A DNA stretch of 64,000 bases from the NCBI GenBank assembly GCA_035295745.1, contig DATGIL010000107.1, forward strand, positions 110,812-174,811, given 5' to 3'. Below are positions 33,495 to 40,986 of this stretch, piece by piece. Source of the DNA: JAIQFL01 sp035295745. GTDB taxonomy: Bacteria; Acidobacteriota; Terriglobia; Bryobacterales; Bryobacteraceae. Below the pieces are notes generated by a model. It saw only the letters and a list, made by a program, of their open reading frames with translations, made no database searches and was not told where the DNA came from. Made by a program: the position numbers and the translations under genes. The first letter of the stretch is position 1; each line of letters begins with the position of its first letter.

Positions 33495-34550
33495 CTACGA
33501 CAGCAGCCGCACCAGCCCATTGAGACTGACGCGCGCGGCGGCGACCGAATCGCCCCACAACGCTGCATTGTCCTGCTCGATGCAGAAGTGCTTCATGCCG
33601 GCCAGTGACGCCTGCGCGAAAATCGACTTATAGTCGACTTCGCCTTGGCCTACGGGGACGAGGTCGGCCGCCTGCTGGCGTTGCCCCTGCGTCAGTGTCG
33701 GCGGCATTGCCTTAATCCCCTTGGCGTCTTTGACGTGCCAGCATTCGAAGCGGCCGGGATTCTTCTTGAACATCGCGAGGATGTCCTGACCCGCCACCGA
33801 CGCCCATCCGATATCCAGCTGCAAGGTAACCAGCGCAGGATCGGTCTCGGCCAGCAGGATGTCGTAAGGATGCATCTCGGGCTTGTCGGCGAGCGGAGCG
33901 AACTCCATGGTGTGATTGTGGACGATCATCTTCATGCCGAACTTCTGCGCCACTTTGCCGTTTTCGTTGAGCGTCTGGGCCTGGCGCTTCACGTTCTCTT
34001 CCGTCTGGCCAGCACCGCGTCCACCGCCTTGTCCGGCGCCCTGACCGCCACCGCCACGGCGTCCGCCCGGAGCTGCCCCACCACCGGGACCGACCGCCCC
34101 CGGTGCACCCCCGCCGGGACCACGTCCGCCGCCTCGCTGTCCGCCGCCACCGCCGCCAAAATTCTCCACGTACTTGAGGCCCATGATCCGGCCACCTTCC
34201 AGCCGCGCTTCGATATCTGTGCCCGCAGGCAATCCGGAGTGCGTACTGGGCATGGAAAGGCCGTAGCGGTCGAGCATGGCGCGAAACTCCTTGGGCTCCA
34301 TGTTGTTGTACCCGCTGGCGGGCTCTACTTCCTTGTAGCCGAAGGAGGCGAGCTTGGCCAGCACGCCTTCGAAATCCGTCTGCATGGCGTCGCGGACGGT
34401 GAAGAGTTCGAGTCCGATCTGCTTCGTCCAGTCCGGCGACGTCTGGGCCAACGCTTCGCGGAGGCCGCCGGAGATCATCGCAGCGCCACCCAATGCCGCC
34501 ATCTTCAGAAAATCGCGCCGATGCCCGAGGCTTATGCTTTCCGTTTTCAT
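33495..34550 (-). CDS. Tat-exported sugar phosphate isomerase/epimerase-like protein with Gly-rich insert
   Basis: This 351-residue protein has a Tat signal (RRDFLKMAALGGAAMISGG, residues 11-29) and an AP-endonuclease-2-type TIM barrel (IGLELFTVRDAM, FGYKEVEPASGY, IVHNHTMEFAP, LQLDIGWASVAGQD, WHVKDAKG). The His and Asp/Glu residues of the metal site are present in those motifs. Residues 132-184 are an almost pure Gly/Arg/Gln/Pro insert in the loop after the VENF strand, which splits the barrel. The enzyme family acts on sugars or inositols; the substrate is unknown. ATG 34550 has AAGGAG at a spacing of 9. It lies 23 bp after a paralogue and was probably co-transcribed. Confidence 0.85.
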   Translation of the reverse strand: MKTESISLGHRRDFLKMAALGGAAMISGGLREALAQTSPDWTKQIGLELFTVRDAMQTDFEGVLAKLASFGYKEVEPASGYNNMEPKEFRAMLDRYGLSMPSTHSGLPAGTDIEARLEGGRIMGLKYVENFGGGGGGQRGGGRGPGGGAPGAVGPGGGAAPGGRRGGGGQGAGQGGGRGAGQTEENVKRQAQTLNENGKVAQKFGMKMIVHNHTMEFAPLADKPEMHPYDILLAETDPALVTLQLDIGWASVAGQDILAMFKKNPGRFECWHVKDAKGIKAMPPTLTQGQRQQAADLVPVGQGEVDYKSIFAQASLAGMKHFCIEQDNAALWGDSVAAARVSLNGLVRLLS

Positions 34551-34573
34551 GTGATTCTCCTTGGAATCCTGGA

Positions 34574-35503
34574 TCAAGCGAGGGCCGCTTTCACATACGC
34601 TATGCAATTGCGGACCTCCTCCTGGGGCGTACCGAGCCCCACGTACTCGTAGTCCACATACGCGCGGATGGGGTACTGTTTGTCGCGCAGCAGTTTGAGG
34701 ACCGGGTGGATAGGCGTATCTCCGGATCCAAAGGTTTCATTCCCGCCACCGTTTCGGGTCCGGTCTTTCACGATGAGATGCGTGATCCGGTCGTGGTTCT
34801 CCTGAATGTAGGCCACCGCCTCCTGGTTTGCTGCCGTGAAATTGCCGATATCCAGATTCACGCGGAAGCGCGGCGAGAGAGCAGCCAGCGCGGAGAGTTG
34901 CGCCGGAGTCTCGCGATCGTTCCGGAACGATACTGTGAGGGCGTGACGTTCCGCATGCGGCTCGATACGTTTGGCCATCTCGATAGAAGCCCGCGAGGAG
35001 ATCACCTCGACGCCGAGCGCCCTGGCATGGGCGAACGTGGCCTCCAGTTCCTCATCGGTGAAAACATCGTCGTGAAGGAACGAGATCGCGTACACAGCGA
35101 TACCTGCGGCCTCGAACTTAGTCTTCAGACCAGCATAGTGTGACGCCGGTGTGGCGAGGCGCCACTTACGCAGATTGTCGCGCAGTGCGCGAGCCCGGGC
35201 TGCCAGTTCGGCAGGCGTGAATCCCGCGGGCGGACCGCCGTAGGGACCGGGCGGCGGAGGTGGAGGCATGCCGGTATCGGGGCTGGGCGCCTCGGTATTT
35301 GCCGAGGCCAGATCGATTTCGGCGACCCCCGACGCCTTGAGCACGCGGATTACGTCGTCAACATTGTCGCGGCCCGGGGTACGCGGCAGATCATGAAAGC
35401 TCTCGGTGAGGGCCCCCACGCGGACGACATTGTTGGATGCCGCGCCTAGCGCCAGCGGCACGCCCGCGAGGGCGATTTTTCCGAAATCACGTCGTGACAG
35501 CAT
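34574..35503 (-). CDS. Tat-exported sugar phosphate isomerase/epimerase-like protein
   Basis: This 309-residue TIM-barrel protein of the same family as its downstream neighbour has a Tat-like leader (MLSRRDFGKIALAGVPLALG). Barrel motifs include VLKASGVAEIDLAS, AIYAISF-type strands (IAVYAISFLHDDVF), VNLDIGNFTAANQ, ITHLIVKDRTRNGG and RAYVDYEYVG. A proline-rich stretch (TGMPPPPPPGPYGGPPAGF) lies in the second loop, where the neighbour has none. The two proteins may work on the same exported substrate or be subunits of one enzyme (inference). It is divergent from the cytochrome-like gene at 35541, with a 37-bp gap that must hold both promoters. Confidence 0.82.
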   Translation of the reverse strand: MLSRRDFGKIALAGVPLALGAASNNVVRVGALTESFHDLPRTPGRDNVDDVIRVLKASGVAEIDLASANTEAPSPDTGMPPPPPPGPYGGPPAGFTPAELAARARALRDNLRKWRLATPASHYAGLKTKFEAAGIAVYAISFLHDDVFTDEELEATFAHARALGVEVISSRASIEMAKRIEPHAERHALTVSFRNDRETPAQLSALAALSPRFRVNLDIGNFTAANQEAVAYIQENHDRITHLIVKDRTRNGGGNETFGSGDTPIHPVLKLLRDKQYPIRAYVDYEYVGLGTPQEEVRNCIAYVKAALA

Positions 35504-35540
35504 CGCTCAGTCTTGCTGCGTATTATATGCTGATTTCAGA

Positions 35541-36890
35541 ATGATCGGGAGCAGGCTTCTCACCTGGACAGCAGTGGGCTTGACGGCGGCGGGCTTAGGC
35601 GTACTCACGCCAGTCTTTGCGGCAGCGGGCAACTGTGCGCGCGAGCCCATGCCGAACGTGTCGTCGAGCGAGATGCCCGCGGACGTCTGCATCCCGCACA
35701 ACTTCACAGACGTCGCGACGGATTACTTCGACGATTACTCCTGGCGCGCCTTCGTCGCGCTGATGTGGCCCGCCGCGGCGGCACACCGGGGCCTGCCGGA
35801 CACCGTGAAGAAGCTGGCCGATGGCGGTCCCAGAGTGTTCGAGACGTACAAGTCGCTCTGGGAGGTATTTCATCAGGACGGTTCGGAGCCCGATGCAAAC
35901 TTCGATGGCTACGATTCTCCAGGTCACAACGCGTGCGCGGCCAAGATCGGCTTCGGCGATGCGGTGATCGCGTCGTTCTCGGGCCTCGACGAACTGGCAC
36001 AGTTCGGACCCGGCGAAATGTTGGGGCCGCTGGCCGCGCAGAACGGCAGGTACATCCGCACCGAAACGTCGTACAACCAGGCGGCGTACGATTACATCGT
36101 GAAGCACAAGCTGTATCTGCGGAGCGCACTGCCGGAGGTCCCCAGTCCGCGGCCGGCTGAGCCCGTCCTGCAATTCCCCGATGGGTCCGTGGTGCTCAAG
36201 AGCGCGTGGGTCGACCTGAACGGCTTCACAGACGCGCAGAAGCGCCGCTATTATTCGCGCAAAGTCACGCTGCGGGATGCGAACACGGGAAAGTGCTCGG
36301 TGGTGACGATGGGTCTCCTGGGGATGCACATCGTGCAGAAGACGGCGACGCGCCCGCAGTGGATCTGGTCTACGTTCGAGCACGTCGACAATACGCCTCC
36401 GGCTCGCCCTGGCGCGCCGGGCCTCTTCGCGCTGCACAACGGCGGCGCGGATCTCACACCTGCGGAGAATCCGCTGGTCCTGGTCCCGCTGGCGAAGGAG
36501 CCGGTGAAGCCGTACAACGTGACTCGCTCCCCGGTGTCGCCGATCCATCCGAAGACGGCGTACACCAATCTGATGTACGAGCGCCAGTTGCGCGGCACGA
36601 TCTGGGAGAACTATCAGCTCGTGATGACGCAGTGGCCGCGCGTGGAAGGGGAGCAGTCCGTCCCGGTGCCCGCCAGTTTGAGCGGCGACGCCTCGCACAC
36701 GTTTCCCGGACTGGGGTCGGCCTCGGGATCAGCGTTTGCGAACGTGACGATGGAGACGTTCGATCAGGAACGGCCACAGCTTGGCTGCATGAACTGTCAC
36801 AATCGCGCACGCCTGGCTGCGGACTTCCTGTGGTCAGTGCTCGATCACGCCTACCCGCCGAATCTGGCCCCCGCGGCAAAGCGGCAATAG
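35541..36890 (+). CDS. Putative c-type cytochrome family protein, one heme motif
   Basis: This 449-residue exported protein has a leader (RLLTWTAVGLTAAGLGVLTP) and one CxxCH motif near the end (GCMNCHNRAR; Cys416, Cys419, His420). The large N-terminal region has recurrent motifs such as YSWRAFVALMWPAA and RYIRTETSYNQAAYDYIVKH. I do not recognise a named catalytic family, though similar long proteins with a single C-terminal heme site are annotated as cytochrome c family proteins. A role in periplasmic electron transfer fits the neighbours (multicopper oxidase, COX15-like protein). ATG 35541 is chosen because the leader starts there. Confidence 0.65.
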   Translation: MIGSRLLTWTAVGLTAAGLGVLTPVFAAAGNCAREPMPNVSSSEMPADVCIPHNFTDVATDYFDDYSWRAFVALMWPAAAAHRGLPDTVKKLADGGPRVFETYKSLWEVFHQDGSEPDANFDGYDSPGHNACAAKIGFGDAVIASFSGLDELAQFGPGEMLGPLAAQNGRYIRTETSYNQAAYDYIVKHKLYLRSALPEVPSPRPAEPVLQFPDGSVVLKSAWVDLNGFTDAQKRRYYSRKVTLRDANTGKCSVVTMGLLGMHIVQKTATRPQWIWSTFEHVDNTPPARPGAPGLFALHNGGADLTPAENPLVLVPLAKEPVKPYNVTRSPVSPIHPKTAYTNLMYERQLRGTIWENYQLVMTQWPRVEGEQSVPVPASLSGDASHTFPGLGSASGSAFANVTMETFDQERPQLGCMNCHNRARLAADFLWSVLDHAYPPNLAPAAKRQ

Positions 36891-36932
36891 CCGAGAGATA
36901 TTTCTGCGGCGCCTAAGACGTGCGCATTACAA

Positions 36933-37322
36933 TTGGGATTGCCGACTTCGTCTGGAATTTTACGCTGCGCGCTTGTGGCCCACACCCTCAGCCTGTTCGC
37001 GCAAACGGGCTTGGCCGGCGAGTTTCTTTCCGGAACCGATGGGGTAGTCAAATATCATGAGTGGGCGGCGTGGATCATCCTCGGAATTTGCGCGGTTCAG
37101 ATCACGTTCGCGGCTCTGGCGCTGCGGTCCGGCGCCACTTCATTGTGGCTGCTCATCGGCAGCATCCTGGTGTTTCTCGCGGAAGCACTGCAAGCTGGCA
37201 CCGGATACGGGCGATTTCTACGGGTGCACATTCCGCTCGGCGCAGTCGCGTTCGCCGCCGTTACCTGTCAAACGATTTCGCAGTTCCGTAGATCGCCCGC
37301 CATGACCGGGTCTAAACCATGA
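36933..37322 (+). CDS. Small four-helix membrane protein
   Basis: This protein of about 129 residues has four hydrophobic segments (roughly 10-30, 43-64, 68-88 and 97-116). His42 (VKYHEWAAW) near TM2 and His99 (FLRVHIPLGAVAF) near TM4 sit at membrane edges, as in heme-binding four-helix proteins of the cytochrome b561 or COX15 kind, but I cannot confirm heme binding. The start is uncertain: TTG 36933 is the first usable codon and no clear ribosome binding site is seen. The stop overlaps the multicopper oxidase start (ATGA), so the two are coupled. Confidence 0.65.
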   Translation: MGLPTSSGILRCALVAHTLSLFAQTGLAGEFLSGTDGVVKYHEWAAWIILGICAVQITFAALALRSGATSLWLLIGSILVFLAEALQAGTGYGRFLRVHIPLGAVAFAAVTCQTISQFRRSPAMTGSKP

Positions 37323-38842
37323 GGCTGCCGCGCCGCGAATTCTTGCGTCTCGGCGGAATATCTGCCCTGGCACTGGGCGGCGCAAGCTGCATTCGTCCCC
37401 GTCCGGAAATGCGACTACTTCCGAGCCTTGCGGCCCTTCCAAAGCCCTTCAATGCTGCCTTACCCATACCACCTGTTGCCAAGCCAACTAAAAGCGACGA
37501 GGCCACGGACTTTTACGAGCTTGACGTGCGCTCTGCTGCCGCGCGAATTCTGCCGGACCTGAACACAACCATCTGGGGATACGACGGGACTTTTCCCGGG
37601 CCGACTATCGAAGCCCGTAGTGGACGGCGCATTTCGCTGCGTTTGCAAAATCGTCTTCCCGTGCCCATCGTGAACCACTTGCATGGGGGCCGCAACGCTC
37701 CCGCTAGCGACGGGTATCCTACGGACCTGATCCTGCCGGCCAACGGAGCCGCCAGCGGCCACGTGCATGACGCTCTGGCAAACGTTGTCACAGGCGAGCG
37801 CGAGTACGTGTATGAGAACGTTCAGCGCGCAGCGACGCTTTGGTATCACGACCACCGCATGGACTTCACGGCTCCGCAGGTATGGCGCGGGTTAGCCGGC
37901 TTCTACCTGATTCGTGACGACGAGGAGGACCGGCTACAGCTTCCGCGTGGCGACCGCGAAACCCCATTGCTGATTTGCGACCGCTCCTTCGACGCCGATG
38001 GATCGCTACGCTATCCCGCGCTCGATTCCTCCTTGCAGGAAACGCCGGGAGTCCAGGCTGAATATATGGGCGGAGTGTTAGGGGACGTCATCCTGGTGAA
38101 CGGCGCGCCCTGGCCTCGGATGGAAGTTGCCAACGTCAAGTATCGTTTCCGGATCCTGAATGCGTCGAACGCGAGACGGTATGAACTGGCGCTCGACCCT
38201 TCGCCACCCGGCACCGCTTTTCTACAGATCGGCAGCGACGGCGGATTGCTCGAAATGCCGGTGGCGCACCGGACCCTGCGGATCGCCCCGGCCGAGCGCT
38301 TCGATGTCGTCGTGGACTTCTCGCGATTCCAGCCCGGGACCTCAATACTGCTGGTGAACCAGGCGGGCACCGGAAGCACGGCCCGAATCATGCGATTCGA
38401 CATTAACCGCAGAGAACGTGATGAGAGCGTAATCCCCACCAGACTCTCCGAAATGACTGGACCCAGAACCGAGGAAGCGTCCGTCACGCGCGACTTCGAT
38501 TTCAGCTTTCAGCGCTTCCAGCACGGTTGGACGATCAACGGCAAACCCTTCGACCCGGCCCGCATGGACGCACGTCCTCGTCTGAACGCCACTGAGATCT
38601 GGCGGCTTCACACCGACTTCAGCCATCCGCTCCATCTCCATTTGGTCCATTTCCGGATTCTGTCGCATAGCGGGCGGCCCGCTCCATACGATGTGGGATG
38701 GAAAGATACGATCGATCTCGGACCTGGACAATCGGCTTCGATCCTGGTGAGATTCACGGGCTATCGCGGCCGCTATGTCTTTCATTGCCATAATCTGGAG
38801 CACGAAGACATGAGTATGATGGGAAACTTCGAGGTGATTTGA
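37319..38842 (+). CDS. Multicopper oxidase (CotA/bilirubin-oxidase-like), Tat lipoprotein
   Basis: This 507-residue copper enzyme has a Tat motif (RREFLRLGG) followed by a lipobox-like LGGASC (Cys24), so it is probably a lipid-anchored periplasmic protein. All copper sites are visible: NHLHGG (His120, His122), WYHDHRMDF (His177, His179), HPLHLHLVHF (His436, His439, His441) and HCHNLEHEDMSM (His489, Cys490, His491, His495, Met500). Type 1 copper with Met as axial ligand suggests a moderate redox potential. Possible roles are copper or manganese oxidation or phenol oxidation. It is coupled to the four-helix protein and 3 bp from the COX15-like gene. Confidence 0.92.
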   Translation: MRLPRREFLRLGGISALALGGASCIRPRPEMRLLPSLAALPKPFNAALPIPPVAKPTKSDEATDFYELDVRSAAARILPDLNTTIWGYDGTFPGPTIEARSGRRISLRLQNRLPVPIVNHLHGGRNAPASDGYPTDLILPANGAASGHVHDALANVVTGEREYVYENVQRAATLWYHDHRMDFTAPQVWRGLAGFYLIRDDEEDRLQLPRGDRETPLLICDRSFDADGSLRYPALDSSLQETPGVQAEYMGGVLGDVILVNGAPWPRMEVANVKYRFRILNASNARRYELALDPSPPGTAFLQIGSDGGLLEMPVAHRTLRIAPAERFDVVVDFSRFQPGTSILLVNQAGTGSTARIMRFDINRRERDESVIPTRLSEMTGPRTEEASVTRDFDFSFQRFQHGWTINGKPFDPARMDARPRLNATEIWRLHTDFSHPLHLHLVHFRILSHSGRPAPYDVGWKDTIDLGPGQSASILVRFTGYRGRYVFHCHNLEHEDMSMMGNFEVI

Positions 38843-38845
38843 AAG

Positions 38846-39658
38846 ATGGCAGACCGGGTGCATCGCGCAGCGATGCTAGTAGGGATCGGAGAACTGGCCG
38901 CAATCCTTTCCGGCGCGTTCATCACCGGCAGCAGAATCGCCTTTGCGCCACATCAACAGGCGACGGGTCCGGATGCCCATCAGTTCATCGCAATCGCGGC
39001 TCTGCTTCTCGCTCTCGGATTCTGTGTTTGGGTTTCCTCTGCCGGGGGCAGCCGCCTCATCCGTGTCGCGGCGTGGTTCGCATTCGCGAGCCTTGCCTTG
39101 GCCGGGGCCACGGGATGGGCCGCCCCACGTTCACCGGCCTGGCTGGTCTGCCACGCACTTTTCTCGCATCTATCGATTGCCCTGATGAGCGCCACCCTCA
39201 TGCTCAGTTCCGATGGATGGAGACAGCCGCCCGAACCTGTGAGTGCAGGATCGTGGAACTTTCTACGCCCCGCGGCCGTTGCCATGCCGCCCGCTGTCTT
39301 AGTGCAGATCTCGCTGGGTGCGCTCTACCGCCACCAGATCATCGGGGTGATGCCGCATATGTTAGGGGCGATGGTGGTCGCATTGCTGACACTCGTTATT
39401 GCCGTCATACTCTTGCAGCACTTCCCCCATCAACGGGAATTGAAGACCGCGGCGACCGCTCTAATCTCGCTGGTAATCGCCCAGGTGTGCCTGGGAATCA
39501 CCGTTTTCCTGATACTTCTACTGGGCGTGGGCGATACGCCATGGTTCGTGTGGGCGTCGACCGGCCATGTTTGTGTAGGCACCTTGACCTTCGCGGCGAG
39601 TGTCGCCGCCGCGATGCAGGTGAGACGCTACATGGCGCCCGCATCTCCAGCCCGGTGA
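38846..39658 (+). CDS. COX15/CtaA-like eight-helix membrane protein
   Basis: This 270-residue protein has about eight membrane helices in two four-helix halves, the fold of heme A synthase. Conserved-looking histidines occur in pairs: HQFIAIAALLLALGF, CHALFSHLSIALMS, ALYRHQIIGVMPHMLGAMVV and WASTGHVCVGTLTFAASV, the last two matching the 'RH...PHxLGA' and 'xxxH...G' patterns of CtaA. It could be a true heme A synthase or a paralogue with another heme task. No cytochrome oxidase subunits are in the window. It begins 3 bp after the multicopper oxidase, so it is part of that operon. Confidence 0.65.
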   Translation: MADRVHRAAMLVGIGELAAILSGAFITGSRIAFAPHQQATGPDAHQFIAIAALLLALGFCVWVSSAGGSRLIRVAAWFAFASLALAGATGWAAPRSPAWLVCHALFSHLSIALMSATLMLSSDGWRQPPEPVSAGSWNFLRPAAVAMPPAVLVQISLGALYRHQIIGVMPHMLGAMVVALLTLVIAVILLQHFPHQRELKTAATALISLVIAQVCLGITVFLILLLGVGDTPWFVWASTGHVCVGTLTFAASVAAAMQVRRYMAPASPAR

Positions 39659-39676
39659 ACTGCGAAGGCTGTTCTC

Positions 39677-40189
39677 CTAATGGGGATGCGTATCGGGAAA
39701 CTCGAAGTATGCGATCCAGCGGCCCATCGAGAGAATCCCAAGCCAAATTGCCAGGGAAACGCAACCCGCCGCCTTAGCCACGCCCGGCATGGTCTTCAGA
39801 CCGTCGAACCGGGCGGGATTCGCATAAACGCTTCGGTGAAATACCATCGCGTGGACGCCAACCATAGCAATCAAGGTCATCTTGATCAAAAAATATGGGT
39901 TGTCGTAATAGTTGAAAAGTTTCGATCCGCCCAACAGCATTCCCAACGTCACCATAATTACGAATCCGACCCGTTTCCAAGGGCGCGTTCGCAGCAGTAC
40001 CTCAGAGACCGGGATATTGGTCAGGGCGAGTCCGAGCAGTCGCAGATCGCTCATCAGGATCAACCCGCCGAAAACTGCGATGGTGGTCAAATGGCTCGAA
40101 AGCACGATGGGGTAGGTCAGCCCAGACTCGCGCAGAGCAGTGAAGAATGGAAGGTCCTGGATTGCCTGAGCGATTTCTCCCGGTGACAT
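39677..40189 (-). CDS. DUF6644-like membrane protein
   Basis: This 170-residue protein has about five membrane helices. Characteristic segments are ESGLTYPIVLSSHLTTIAVF, LMSDLRLLGLALTNIPVSEV and KLFNYYDNPYFLIKMTLIAM. These agree with the family I know as DUF6644, frequent in Acidobacteria; function unknown. It lies 18 bp downstream of a gene for a related protein on the same strand and converges with the COX15-like gene. His33 and the later VHAMVFHRSVY histidines could be heme or metal ligands. Confidence 0.7.
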   Translation of the reverse strand: MSPGEIAQAIQDLPFFTALRESGLTYPIVLSSHLTTIAVFGGLILMSDLRLLGLALTNIPVSEVLLRTRPWKRVGFVIMVTLGMLLGGSKLFNYYDNPYFLIKMTLIAMVGVHAMVFHRSVYANPARFDGLKTMPGVAKAAGCVSLAIWLGILSMGRWIAYFEFPDTHPH

Positions 40190-40207
40190 TAGGCAAGTGA
40201 TCCTTTC

Positions 40208-40657
40208 TCAAACGAATGAATAAAAGATGCCGGCGAACACAATCGAGATCCACAGCAGCAGGGAAACGCCGCCCACCAACCCGCCCACAAATCGCCCCGC
40301 ATTGGCCAGAATGACCTTGCGGTGGATTGTGTAGTTGTAAATGATCGCACCCACCAGCGCGATGCATTTGTATCGGAAGGCCGGGTTGTAGTAGTAGCTC
40401 CGCGGATCGGTCGTGAAGATGACAAGCCCTGTCGTAATCACGACGATCAGCCCGATCAGCGTCCACAACGACGTAGCCTTCATCAACTCCGCGGGACTCT
40501 GCCGCCGCATGGCAAGGCCGAGCAAGCGAAAATCAACGATCGCGATGGTGCCGATCGACATCGCAAACATAGCGATGTGAATGCACTCGAAGAGGGGGAA
40601 GGCCCATTCGTTGTTGTTGAGTGGATTGGTAGCTGGATCGTAATTGAGCTGGAGCAC
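40208..40657 (-). CDS. DUF6644-like membrane protein, paralogue
   Basis: This 149-residue membrane protein is related to its downstream neighbour: compare FPLFECIHIAMFAMSIGTIA and VDFRLLGLAMRRQSPAELMK with the 'SSHLTTIAVF...SDLRLLGLAL' block. YNPAFRYKCIALVGAIIYNY parallels the neighbour's NPYFLIKMTL block, and a conserved His follows (IHRKVILAN). The start is GTG 40657 with GAGG 6-7 nt upstream. A copy of the double-hairpin element (40773-40830) lies 115 bp upstream, oriented toward this gene. Two unequal paralogues in one operon suggest a heteromeric membrane complex (inference). Confidence 0.7.
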   Translation of the reverse strand: MLQLNYDPATNPLNNNEWAFPLFECIHIAMFAMSIGTIAIVDFRLLGLAMRRQSPAELMKATSLWTLIGLIVVITTGLVIFTTDPRSYYYNPAFRYKCIALVGAIIYNYTIHRKVILANAGRFVGGLVGGVSLLLWISIVFAGIFYSFV

Positions 40658-40772
40658 TGGTACCTCTTCTCCCTTCGGTGAGCAGACAATCGTATCAAAT
40701 TTATCGAGCTTGGAGCGTCAGCAGCAATCGCATGCCGATTGTGCATCGCCGCCAAACGCGTCACCTCTGACA

Positions 40773-40830
40773 GTGGCGCAAACACTCCTGTTTGCCGCGT
40801 CGACACTTCTGTCGACGCTTTTCGAGCACT
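40773..40830 (-). repeat. Double-hairpin element family 1, copy B
   Basis: Hairpin 1 pairs GCAAACA (40778-40784) with TGTTTGC (40789-40795), loop CTCC. Hairpin 2 pairs GCGTCGACA (40797-40805) with TGTCGACGC (40810-40818), loop CTTC. Read on the minus strand it points toward the DUF6644-like gene starting at 40657. With copy C it forms a larger inverted pair in the 329-bp gap between divergent genes; the flanks of the pair hold nothing else I recognise. Confidence 0.9.
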
Positions 40831-40875
40831 CGCCAAATCCGCGTCGCTGTGGTTTCCTGAAGTCAGATTTAGTGG

Positions 40876-40933
40876 ACGCAACAAAAAGTCTCGACAGAAG
40901 TGTCGAGACGGCAAACAGGAGTGTTTGCGCCAC
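40876..40933 (+). repeat. Double-hairpin element family 1, copy C
   Basis: Hairpin 2 pairs GTCTCGACA (40888-40896) with TGTCGAGAC (40901-40909), loop GAAG. Hairpin 1 pairs GCAAACA (40911-40917) with TGTTTGC (40922-40928), loop GGAG. Relative to copy B the outer pairs of hairpin 2 are changed on both arms, keeping the stem perfect. It ends 53 bp before the ADOP start at 40987. Confidence 0.9.
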
Positions 40934-40986
40934 TCGGCAACTTCCTGGGAATGCCCCCCACGGCGTCCACTACACTATCAGTCAGG

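Noticed and set aside
40900..40986. N-terminal extension of the ADOP at 40987
   Set aside because: The 29 added residues are a translation of double-hairpin copy C (SRRQTGVFAP); the same peptide appears at the other copies in frames unrelated to the downstream genes.
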